Source of the DNA: Alphaproteobacteria bacterium
Lineage (GTDB): Bacteria; Pseudomonadota; Alphaproteobacteria; Puniceispirillales; Marisalimonadaceae
Reading direction: 5' to 3'
Length of the DNA stretch: 21,140 bases
NCBI GenBank assembly: GCA_016777645.1
Contig: JADHRC010000011.1
Location: 1 to 21,140 of the forward strand
Under the pieces are notes generated by a model. The model saw nothing but the letters and a program-made list of their open reading frames with translations. It was not told the DNA's origin and ran no database searches. Of this stretch, positions 1-5,155 are shown one piece after another; position 1 is the stretch's first letter, and each line of letters begins with the position of its first letter. Position numbers and translations under genes: made by a program.

Positions 1-185
1 CTAATCATGGGAGCACTTGGAATTTCAGCTTGTATAGACATACGTTTATTAGTTAATTGACAAGTTCCATTACTCCCATCACTAAATGAAAGAGATAATG
101 GAACATAAGCATCATTTGTGATTGAAGCACAGCCCATAGATAAAGTTATTCCTAAAACACATAATCCGGTAGTTACTTTTTTCAT
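1..185 (-). CDS. Putative lipoprotein, N-terminal part (runs off the left edge)
   Basis: The reading frame starts at an ATG at 185 with AAAAAGGAAA just upstream as ribosome binding site, and is still open at base 1, so about 61 residues are visible. The N-terminus is a lipoprotein signal: MKK, a hydrophobic stretch, then L-S-M-G-C with the lipidated Cys at residue 19. The predicted product would therefore be membrane-anchored in the envelope. The mature part has one further Cys in a G-T-C-Q-L-T-N segment, loosely like small alphaproteobacterial lipoproteins carrying a C-x-L-x-N core. That likeness is weak and I assign no function. The gene is divergent from everything to its right, and if the tRNA at 542-616 marks an integration boundary it would lie on the inserted side. 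Confidence 0.75.
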   Translation of the reverse strand, partial: MKKVTTGLCVLGITLSMGCASITNDAYVPLSLSFSDGSNGTCQLTNKRMSIQAEIPSAPMI

Positions 186-541
186 GACAATTTCCTTTTT
201 GATTTGTTTTACCTTCTACTATAAACTTAGTTATAGCAAACATTTAATCTTCTAAGTAATCTTCTTCAAATAATATTAATAGCTAAATACCAAAGTCTTA
301 CTGTTTATTTTAAAAAAATACACCATTAACCTGATAAAATTTCCTAACTAAATATCAGAGCTATTTATCATATACAAACATTGCAGAATTTTAGGGTAGG
401 GGTATAGATAAGCTCTAAATTTCTGTCACACTCCTGTCACACACTCATACAAAAGGGCTGGATATTTAGGTATTTTGAATTATAGTATTTTAAAAGTGAT
501 TGTATATTAAGTTTATGATTTACTTGAGTTTTTGAAATTCT
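186..541. other. Non-coding gap between lipoprotein gene and tRNA-Val
   Basis: About 355 bases without a convincing gene on either strand. It holds the leader of the minus-strand lipoprotein gene at its left end. From about 390 to 480 there is a less AT-rich patch with a tandem 11-bp repeat (421-442). No intact integrase or other reading frame was seen. Confidence 0.6.
421..442. repeat. Tandem 11-bp repeat, TTCTGTCACAC / TCCTGTCACAC
   Basis: Two adjacent 11-bp units (421-431 and 432-442) differ at one base. A spacing of one helical turn puts both units on the same DNA face, as in protein-binding iterons or integrase arm-type sites. They lie about 100 bp upstream of a tRNA gene with a disrupted 5' end. 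Integrase arm sites are one reading; transcription-factor sites are another. Confidence 0.5.
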
Positions 542-616
542 CCGGAGGATGCTCAGCGGGAGAGCACTTCGTTGACATCGAAGGGGTCACTGGTTCAATC
601 CCAGTTAGTCCCACCA
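542..616 (+). tRNA. tRNA-Val(GAC), 5' acceptor strand mismatched (degenerate or 3' remnant)
   Basis: From 551 onward this is a perfect tRNA. The D stem is GCTC/GAGC (551-554/562-565). The anticodon stem is CTTCG/CGAAG (567-571/579-583) with loop TTGACAT, giving anticodon GAC (574-576). The variable loop follows, then the T stem ACTGG/CCAGT around TTCAATC (589-605). The 3' acceptor strand is TAGTCCC (606-612), with discriminator A and encoded CCA (614-616). The expected 5' strand GGGACTA is absent: bases 542-548 read CCGGAGG and cannot pair, and position 8 is A rather than the universal T. Either the gene is a pseudogene, or it is the 3' duplicate left at one end of an element integrated in a tRNA-Val gene, or there is an assembly or sequence fault. 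Confidence 0.75.
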
Positions 617-719
617 TAAATTTCAATAACTTAGTAATATTTTATTATGTAAAACTTTTTGAGACAATTTCTAATTGATAGATTATTTCTATGGAAATAC
701 GAAAGATTTTTAAAAATAA

Positions 720-1148
720 ATGATTAAATTTTTTTTTATTATTTTAATTTTTGTTTCTAATCAAGTTTTTGCATCTCTTAAGGGTGAGACTTTAATTTGT
801 GATAAAGATAAAATAGGTTATAACTTTTTATCTAAGAACATTGTGAATGTTTTAGGTATAAATTTAAATGAATCAAAAACATTTTCAGTTAAACACTTTT
901 ATCAACTTACCGAGAATGTAATTTTCATTAAAGAACAATCTGATTTAATAGACCAAGAAGAAAGTTTAACTCTAAGACCTATTGGTTGGATTTTTAGAAG
1001 AAACTTAGATTATGTATCTTTAGATTATGTTAATGGTGATTGGGTAAGAAAGTTTTCATGGACGTGTGATAAGACTTCGTCAGACCAATTAGAAATAAGA
1101 ATAAATAATAAATTAAATAAATTATTGAAAGCCAATGAACCAAAATAA
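720..1148 (+). CDS. Small secreted protein of unknown function
   Basis: The product is 142 residues with a clear N-terminal signal peptide (hydrophobic residues 3-17, cleavage expected near V-F-A-S), so it should be periplasmic or secreted. The mature protein has two cysteines, one near the start (T-L-I-C-D) and one near residue 115 (S-W-T-C-D), which could form a disulfide. Between them is a G-W-I-F-R-R-N-L-D-Y-V-S-L-D segment. This layout loosely recalls the secreted proteins at 7818 and 12685, which are clear paralogues of each other; membership of this one is not certain. It ends 14 bases inside the following acetyltransferase gene, so the two are probably co-transcribed. No strong Shine-Dalgarno is seen. 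Confidence 0.7.
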   Translation: MIKFFFIILIFVSNQVFASLKGETLICDKDKIGYNFLSKNIVNVLGINLNESKTFSVKHFYQLTENVIFIKEQSDLIDQEESLTLRPIGWIFRRNLDYVSLDYVNGDWVRKFSWTCDKTSSDQLEIRINNKLNKLLKANEPK

Positions 1149-1590
1149 TTCATTTGAAATAAGAAAATTATCTAAGAAAGATTTCATAAATTGGAAAAGT
1201 TTGTGGTGCAATTATTTAGAATTTTATGAAACTTCAGTTGATGATTTGGTTTATGAAACTACTTTTAAAAAATTGTTATCAAAAAGGCACTTTTCTCAAA
1301 ATGCGCTTGTAGCACAACAAGGTGAATGCCTCATAGGTTTAGTACATTTTATTTATCATCCTCATAATTGGAAGTTAGAAGACGTTTGCTATTTACAAGA
1401 CTTATTTGTTACAAAAGCTTTTCGAGGTAACAGGGTAGGCCGCTCTCTTATTGAGTCTGTTTACTCAGAGGCAGATAAAAATAAAACCTCATCTGTATAT
1501 TGGCTTACTCAAGACTTTAATCATCAGGCAAGAAAGCTATACGATAATATTGGTACTGTAACTTCATTTATAAAATATAATCGTTTTTAA
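1135..1590 (+). CDS. GNAT-family N-acetyltransferase
   Basis: A 151-residue single-domain GNAT protein that would transfer an acetyl group from acetyl-CoA to an unidentified amine. The acetyl-CoA pyrophosphate loop is seen as R-G-N-R-V-G-R around residues 97-103, preceded by the beta-4 strand D-V-C-Y-L-Q-D-L-F-V. The C-terminal part contains the N-x-x-A-R-K-L-Y-D-N-I-G segment typical of the family (N/A/R-x-L-Y). Its start overlaps the end of the upstream secreted-protein gene by 14 bases, suggesting translational coupling. The substrate cannot be read from the sequence. Confidence 0.85.
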   Translation: MNQNNSFEIRKLSKKDFINWKSLWCNYLEFYETSVDDLVYETTFKKLLSKRHFSQNALVAQQGECLIGLVHFIYHPHNWKLEDVCYLQDLFVTKAFRGNRVGRSLIESVYSEADKNKTSSVYWLTQDFNHQARKLYDNIGTVTSFIKYNRF

Positions 1591-1812
1591 TATAGCTGTT
1601 AATTAGTAGTCTTGTAACACAAGTTAAAAAATATATTAGTTAACTCATCTTCATGATTGCGCCATAAACATATTTGATATGCAAATGTATCTCTTTTTAT
1701 TCATTTTTCTGTATAAATTGCTAAGATTTACTAAAAAAATAATTAACTTGCTAAATAAACAATTAGGGAGCATAGCTTAAATAACTTAGATTATTTAAAG
1801 CAAGGATTTGTT

Positions 1813-1917
1813 ATGGACGAACAAAAATTCGAATTCACTGATAGCTTGTGGTCAGAAATTTTACTATCAATATTAATGGGTTTTCCTTTGGTTTTTTGTG
1901 CAACGGGTCTTTATTAA
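1813..1917 (+). CDS. 34-residue membrane microprotein
   Basis: ATG at 1813 is preceded by AAGGA at 1802-1806 with normal spacing. The 34-residue product has an acidic N-terminus (M-D-E-Q-K-F-E-F) and one hydrophobic span (about residues 15-30, L-L-S-I-L-M-G-F-P-L-V-F), consistent with a single-pass inner-membrane peptide. A hairpin with stem GCTTAAATAA / TTATTTAAAGC (one bulge) at 1775-1801 sits directly before the ribosome binding site and could modulate translation. The gene converges on the minus-strand microprotein at 2002-2118, and a strong hairpin (1963-1992) lies between them. I do not recognise a family. Confidence 0.55.
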   Translation: MDEQKFEFTDSLWSEILLSILMGFPLVFCATGLY

Positions 1918-1962
1918 TTATAATTTTTTTAATTTACCGTTATATAATTTTTAACTTAATTA

Positions 1963-1992
1963 GATAAGAGTACATATGATTGTACTCTTATC
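1963..1992. terminator. Perfect 12-bp hairpin between two convergent microprotein genes
   Basis: GATAAGAGTACA (1963-1974) pairs perfectly with TGTACTCTTATC (1981-1992) around a 6-base loop. It lies 9 bases after the stop of the minus-strand microprotein and 45 bases after the stop of the plus-strand one. On the plus side it is followed by CAGTTATTTTTAAC, on the minus side by an A/T-rich but not pure-T tract. It is best read as a bidirectional terminator. Confidence 0.75.
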
Positions 1993-2001
1993 CAGTTATT
2001 T

Positions 2002-2118
2002 TTAACTAGCTAATCTACAAGTACAAGACTTAGCTTTACGATATGATAAAATTTTGTGAACTAGTGTACGTTTTCTAGCCTGCACAAATTTTTTCCATTG
2101 GTAAGGTATATAAGTCAT
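2002..2118 (-). CDS. 38-residue highly basic microprotein under tandem glnA-type aptamers
   Basis: ATG at 2118 has a near-perfect ribosome binding site (AAGGAGGG, 2130-2123) at ideal spacing, and the frame closes with TAA at 2002-2004. The product has 6 Lys, 4 Arg, 1 His and no acidic residue, two aromatic clusters near the start (Y3, Y6, W8, F11), and a C-T-C motif at residues 32-34. There is no signal peptide or membrane span. The leader carries two tandem copies of an RNA that matches the glutamine-binding glnA aptamer, and the gene ends at a strong hairpin, so it is a complete one-gene transcription unit. In cyanobacteria glutamine riboswitches control small basic glutamine synthetase inactivating proteins (GifB/IF17). 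By analogy this peptide may act on nitrogen metabolism, but I see no clear sequence homology to those factors. Confidence 0.7.
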   Translation of the reverse strand: MTYIPYQWKKFVQARKRTLVHKILSYRKAKSCTCRLAS

Positions 2119-2143
2119 TTCACCCTCCTTTTTAAAGTTAGGT

Positions 2144-2191
2144 GCGTTCCTTCGGCATCATTACCTACTTCCGTCTCTTTCGAGATGAACG
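2144..2191 (-). promoter_or_regulatory. Glutamine riboswitch aptamer (glnA RNA), downstream copy
   Basis: Read on the minus strand, a three-way junction is closed by P1 CGTTC (2191-2187) with GAACG (2149-2145). P2 is TCTC-GAAA-GAGA, a 4-bp stem with a GNRA tetraloop. P3 is GGTA-ATGA-TGCC. The junction and loop-E strings ACGGAAGTAGG and GCCGAAGGAACGC match the glnA RNA consensus as I remember it. Just downstream, CACCT (2144-2140) can pair with GGGTG (2125-2121), which overlaps the ribosome binding site, so ligand binding may control translation. The structure was drawn by eye. Confidence 0.78.
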
Positions 2192-2199
2192 ATGATAAT

Positions 2200-2247
2200 G
2201 CGTTCCTTCGGCTAAATTAGCCTACTTCCGTCCAAAAGGATGAACGA
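2200..2247 (-). promoter_or_regulatory. Glutamine riboswitch aptamer (glnA RNA), upstream copy
   Basis: This is a second copy of the same fold, about 55 nt upstream in the RNA. P1 is CGTTC (2246-2242) with GAACG (2205-2201). P2 is TCC-TTTT-GGA. P3 is GGCTA-ATT-TAGCC. The P2 and P3 helices differ in sequence from the downstream copy yet still pair, while the junction strings ACGGAAGTAGG and GCCGAAGGAACGCA are identical. That is the pattern expected of a conserved aptamer, not of a recent DNA duplication. Tandem arrangement is known for glnA RNAs. Confidence 0.78.
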
Positions 2248-2253
2248 GTTAAT

Positions 2254-2281
2254 ATTTTACCATTTTCAAAATTAAATTCAA
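2254..2281 (-). promoter_or_regulatory. Predicted sigma70-type promoter of the riboswitch-microprotein unit
   Basis: On the minus strand there is a -35-like TTGAAT (2281-2276), a 16-bp spacer and a -10-like TAAAAT (2259-2254). This places transcription start only a few bases before the first aptamer. The surrounding sequence is AT-rich, so chance matches are possible, but the position fits the RNA exactly. Confidence 0.45.
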
Positions 2282-2436
2282 ATTTAAAATTTTATTCTAA
2301 CCAATAATTAAATTTTTCTAGGAGACTTATAAAAAAGTAAAAATTTATATTGCACTCAACCAGATATATAATTTAATATTTATGTTTCTAAAGTTTTTTA
2401 ATTTTTTGTTTTAACAAAGCATTTGGTAACATCAAT

Positions 2437-2826
2437 ATGAATATTGGCATTGCCTCAAAGTTATCTAATTTGACTACAAAAGCAGTAAGGTACTATGCAA
2501 ATATAGGTCTCGTTAAACCACATCAAAATACTACAACTGGTTACAGGGAGTATACTGAAGAAGATGTACTAAAGTTAAAATTTGTAGGCAAAGCAAGAAA
2601 ATTTAATTTTAGTATAAATGAGTGTAGAGAATTACTCTCGCTCTATGAAAATAACAACAGAACTAGTAAAGAAGTTAAACAGATTACATTAGAAAAAATT
2701 AAAGAAATTGATAATAAGTTAAAACAATTAACAGATTTAAGAAAAGAATTGACTTATTTATCAGATAATTGTCATGGGGATGATAAACCTAATTGTCCAA
2801 TACTTGATGCTCTATCTAAAAAATAG
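2437..2826 (+). CDS. cueR: CueR-type copper-responsive MerR-family regulator
   Basis: A 129-residue MerR-family activator. Residues 1-70 form the winged-helix DNA-binding part (M-N-I-G start, A-V-R-Y-Y, G-L-V-K-P, G-Y-R-E-Y). Residues 78-108 are the dimerisation helix. The metal loop is C112-x7-C120 (C-H-G-D-D-K-P-N-C-P), and Ser is at residue 77. All three positions coincide with the numbering of E. coli CueR, where C112 and C120 bind Cu+, Ag+ or Au+ and Ser77 marks the monovalent-ion subgroup. It would activate copper-efflux genes by twisting their promoters. No copper ATPase, chaperone or oxidase gene lies beside it, so its targets are elsewhere. The Shine-Dalgarno is weak. Confidence 0.88.
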   Translation: MNIGIASKLSNLTTKAVRYYANIGLVKPHQNTTTGYREYTEEDVLKLKFVGKARKFNFSINECRELLSLYENNNRTSKEVKQITLEKIKEIDNKLKQLTDLRKELTYLSDNCHGDDKPNCPILDALSKK

Positions 2827-2840
2827 AATTTTGCATAATA

Positions 2841-2870
2841 TAATTAATACTCTACAGGTGTAATTAATTA
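2841..2870. terminator. Weak AT-rich hairpin between convergent genes
   Basis: TAATTAAT (2841-2848) pairs with ATTAATTA (2863-2870), extended by two pairs after a one-base bulge, between the ends of the copper regulator and the oxidoreductase. The position suggests a bidirectional terminator; the stem is nearly all A/T. Confidence 0.3.
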
Positions 2871-2872
2871 GT

Positions 2873-3883
2873 TTATAATTTAACTAATTGTTTTCCTGAA
2901 TTAAGACCATTTAAAATTTTCACTAGAGATGATGGAGCACTTTTTAAGCCAGTGCTGATATCTTCTTTAATATTAATTTTTCCATTTTTATACCATTCTA
3001 ATAATTGATTATATATTTCATTATATCTATCAAAATAATCTAATACCAAAAGCCCTTCGATTTTTGCCCTTTTTATAAGAATAGTCCTGTTAATCCTTGG
3101 TCCCATGGGTATAGGAAACGAGGGCATACCGATTGTACCGCAAATAAGAATGCGAGCATTTGTATTTAAATTTTCCATCACGGCGTCAAATTGTTCCCCT
3201 CCGACATTGTCAAAAAAACAATCTATACCATTGGGAACAAGTTCTTTTATGGCGGATGATAAATTGTTAACCTTATTATAATTAATAACATGGTCGTAAC
3301 CAAATTCGTCTTTACAAATCTTTGCTTTTTTGTCTGAGCTTGTAACACCTATTGTTCGACATCCATAAATTTTTGCTATTTGTCCAACAGCTGATCCAAC
3401 ACTTCCTGCCGCAGTAGTGACTAATACAGTCTCACCTGCTAATGGTTTACATTTATAAATAAGTCCTGCATAGGCTGTTATACCGTTTAATCCGAGAACA
3501 CCTAAATTAGCGGATAAATTATTTGATTTTGGATCAACTTTTATCTGTATTTGTTTTTGATTAACTATTGAAAATTTCTGCCAACCAAGCCAACCAACAA
3601 CATATTCATTTTCTTTAAAACTATCATTTTTAGACTGAATTATTTTTCCAACGCCTAAACTTCTCATTGTTTCATTAAGGGGTACGGGTTCTGAGTAATT
3701 TCCAATCTCGCTTATCCAGCCTCTCATAGCTGGGTCAATAGATATATATTTCACTTCAACCAATATTTCGTTTGAAACTAATTCTCTAACTCCTTCAAAA
3801 ATTAATTCAAATAAACTTTCATTTACTTCAGGGTTTGGTCTATTTTTTAGAATTATTTTTTCGTTATTTAAGGAGGATTTCAT
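2873..3883 (-). CDS. NADP-dependent oxidoreductase of the MDR family (CurA/YncB-like)
   Basis: A 336-residue medium-chain dehydrogenase/reductase without the zinc ligands of alcohol dehydrogenases. The N-terminal GroES-like part has the subfamily hallmark I-S-I-D-P-A-M-R-G-W (about residues 48-57). The nucleotide-binding Rossmann motif A-A-G-S-V-G-S-A-V-G-Q lies around residue 160 and is followed by G-V-T-S-S-D-K-K. Relatives (E. coli CurA, plant alkenal reductases, mammalian prostaglandin reductases) reduce alpha,beta-unsaturated carbonyls with NADPH, often as detoxification. The length is normal for the family. The gene is divergent from the ABC importer and separated from it by a repetitive AT-rich region. 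The exact substrate is not known. Confidence 0.88.
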   Translation of the reverse strand: MKSSLNNEKIILKNRPNPEVNESLFELIFEGVRELVSNEILVEVKYISIDPAMRGWISEIGNYSEPVPLNETMRSLGVGKIIQSKNDSFKENEYVVGWLGWQKFSIVNQKQIQIKVDPKSNNLSANLGVLGLNGITAYAGLIYKCKPLAGETVLVTTAAGSVGSAVGQIAKIYGCRTIGVTSSDKKAKICKDEFGYDHVINYNKVNNLSSAIKELVPNGIDCFFDNVGGEQFDAVMENLNTNARILICGTIGMPSFPIPMGPRINRTILIKRAKIEGLLVLDYFDRYNEIYNQLLEWYKNGKINIKEDISTGLKSAPSSLVKILNGLNSGKQLVKL

Positions 3884-3895
3884 ACTTATATAATT

Positions 3896-4002
3896 AACAA
3901 TTTTTAATTATAAATGAAATACTTTTTAAACTAAAATGAACAATTTTTAATTTTTAATCATAAATTAAATACTTTTTAAACTTTTATGAACAATTTTTAA
4001 TC
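3896..4002. repeat. Imperfect AT-rich tandem repeat, about 2.5 copies of 43-50 bp
   Basis: Units begin with AACAATTTTTAA at 3896, 3939 and 3989. The first two also share AAATACTTTTTAAACT and end in ATG followed by the next AACAA. The array fills much of the divergent intergenic region between the oxidoreductase and the ABC importer, so it may contain promoter elements. It is more likely a slippage or duplication product than a CRISPR, because the units abut without spacers. Confidence 0.55.
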
Positions 4003-4098
4003 AAATAATAACAACAAAACCATTTTCATTAAATATTTGTTAAAATATAATTAATAGATAATATATTCGTTTAGTTAATATTTAATTAGGAGAATAAA

Positions 4099-5100
4099 TT
4101 GTATAAAATTCTATTGTCTATAATGTTTTTTTTAGCTTTTGGCTCAAAAGCTATTTCTGAAACAAAAATCCCATTTACCTTAGATTGGAAATTTGAGGGA
4201 CCATCAGCACCTTTTTTTAATGCAATTGATAAGGGTTATTTTAAAGCAGTTGGTCTAGATGTTGAAATTTCACCAGGAAAAGGTTCACTAGATGCTATAC
4301 CAAAGGTGGCAACTGGAGCTTTTCCTCTAGGATTTGCAGACATAAATTCACTTATAAAGTTTTTAGATCAAAATCCAGGCGCCCCAGTTACGGCCATTAT
4401 GATGGTTTATGACAAGCCTCCTTTTGCGGTAGTTGGAAGAAAGTCGCTTGGAATAAATGGTCCAGCTGATCTTATTGGTTCTGTTTTGGGTGCTCCCCCA
4501 CCAGATGGAGCATGGGCTCAGTTTCCCTCATTTGCTAAGGCTAATGGTTTGGATATGGACAAAATCAAAGTTGAACCTGTTGGGTTCCCAACTAGAGAAC
4601 CTATGTTAGCAGAAGGAAAAGTTGACTCTGTTACTGGTTTTTCATTTTCTTCATATCTCAATTTAGTAAGATTAGGTGTACCTGAAAATGACATTACTAC
4701 TATTCTTATGGCGGATTATGGTCTTAAATTGTATGGTAATGCTATTATTGTAAATACAGATTTTGCTTCAAAAAATACTGAAATAGTAAAATCTTTTCTT
4801 TCTGCGGTTGGAAAAGGTTGGAAAGATGCAATTTCAAATCCAGGTGATGCTATAGCATCTTTGGTTAAACGTAATCCTGCAGCTGATAATAAGTTAGAAG
4901 AGCGTAGGTTTGATTTAGCAGTTAAAAGTAATGTAATGACAGATTACGTAATTAAAAATGGCATGGGTAATATCGATAATGATCGTTTTGAGGCTGCCAT
5001 AAAGCAACTTAGTGAAACTTACAAGTACAAAACTAAGCCAGACGCTAAATTATATTTTACAAACTCTTATCTACCAAGTGGTGGGTTTAAGTTGAAGTAA
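4099..5100 (+). CDS. ABC transporter substrate-binding protein, NMT1/THI5-like
   Basis: A 333-residue periplasmic binding protein. It begins with a signal peptide (M-Y-K-I-L-L-S through about S-K-A-I-S) and continues with the NMT1/THI5 fold start F-T-L-D-W-K-F-E-G-P, then K-G-Y-F-K-A-V-G-L-D-V and G-F-A-D-I-N. The start codon is an unusual TTG at 4099, chosen because AGGAG (4088-4092) sits at correct spacing and no ATG fits. Proteins of this fold capture small molecules such as pyrimidine thiamine precursors, sulfonates, taurine or nitrate. No thiamine-pyrophosphate riboswitch was seen upstream, so a thiamine-precursor role is not supported here. It heads an operon with an ATPase and a permease. 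Confidence 0.88.
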   Translation: MYKILLSIMFFLAFGSKAISETKIPFTLDWKFEGPSAPFFNAIDKGYFKAVGLDVEISPGKGSLDAIPKVATGAFPLGFADINSLIKFLDQNPGAPVTAIMMVYDKPPFAVVGRKSLGINGPADLIGSVLGAPPPDGAWAQFPSFAKANGLDMDKIKVEPVGFPTREPMLAEGKVDSVTGFSFSSYLNLVRLGVPENDITTILMADYGLKLYGNAIIVNTDFASKNTEIVKSFLSAVGKGWKDAISNPGDAIASLVKRNPAADNKLEERRFDLAVKSNVMTDYVIKNGMGNIDNDRFEAAIKQLSETYKYKTKPDAKLYFTNSYLPSGGFKLK

Positions 5101-5115
5101 TATTGAATAATCTGT

Positions 5116-5144
5116 AAAGTAGAGTGGTTAAACTACTCTACTTT
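5116..5144 (+). terminator. Stem-loop between binding-protein and ATPase genes
   Basis: AAAGTAGAGT (5116-5125) pairs with ACTCTACTTT (5135-5144). The stem extends by three more pairs (one wobble) to about 13 bp with a 3-base loop, 15 bases after the binding-protein stop. It is followed only by a short T run. Such hairpins commonly protect or partly terminate the message so that the binding protein is made in excess over the membrane components. The ATPase start lies immediately after. Confidence 0.6.
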
Positions 5145-5155
5145 TGGATAAATTA

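Noticed and set aside
2144..2247. Direct repeat of about 55 bp read as a minisatellite or a two-repeat CRISPR remnant.
   Set aside because: The conserved strings correspond to junction and P1 elements of one RNA fold and the variable parts are self-complementary arms, so an RNA explanation fits better. There are no cas genes.
4063..4087. ATATTCGTTTAGT shared with 9492-9504, considered as a dispersed repeat or common promoter element.
   Set aside because: Only 13 exact bases in very AT-rich sequence, and the second copy lies near a gene end rather than at a promoter.
4003..4098. TPP riboswitch upstream of the NMT1/THI5-like importer, which would have indicated thiamine-precursor uptake.
   Set aside because: No C-T-G-A-G-A-type thi-box strings or pairing arms were found in the AT-rich leader.
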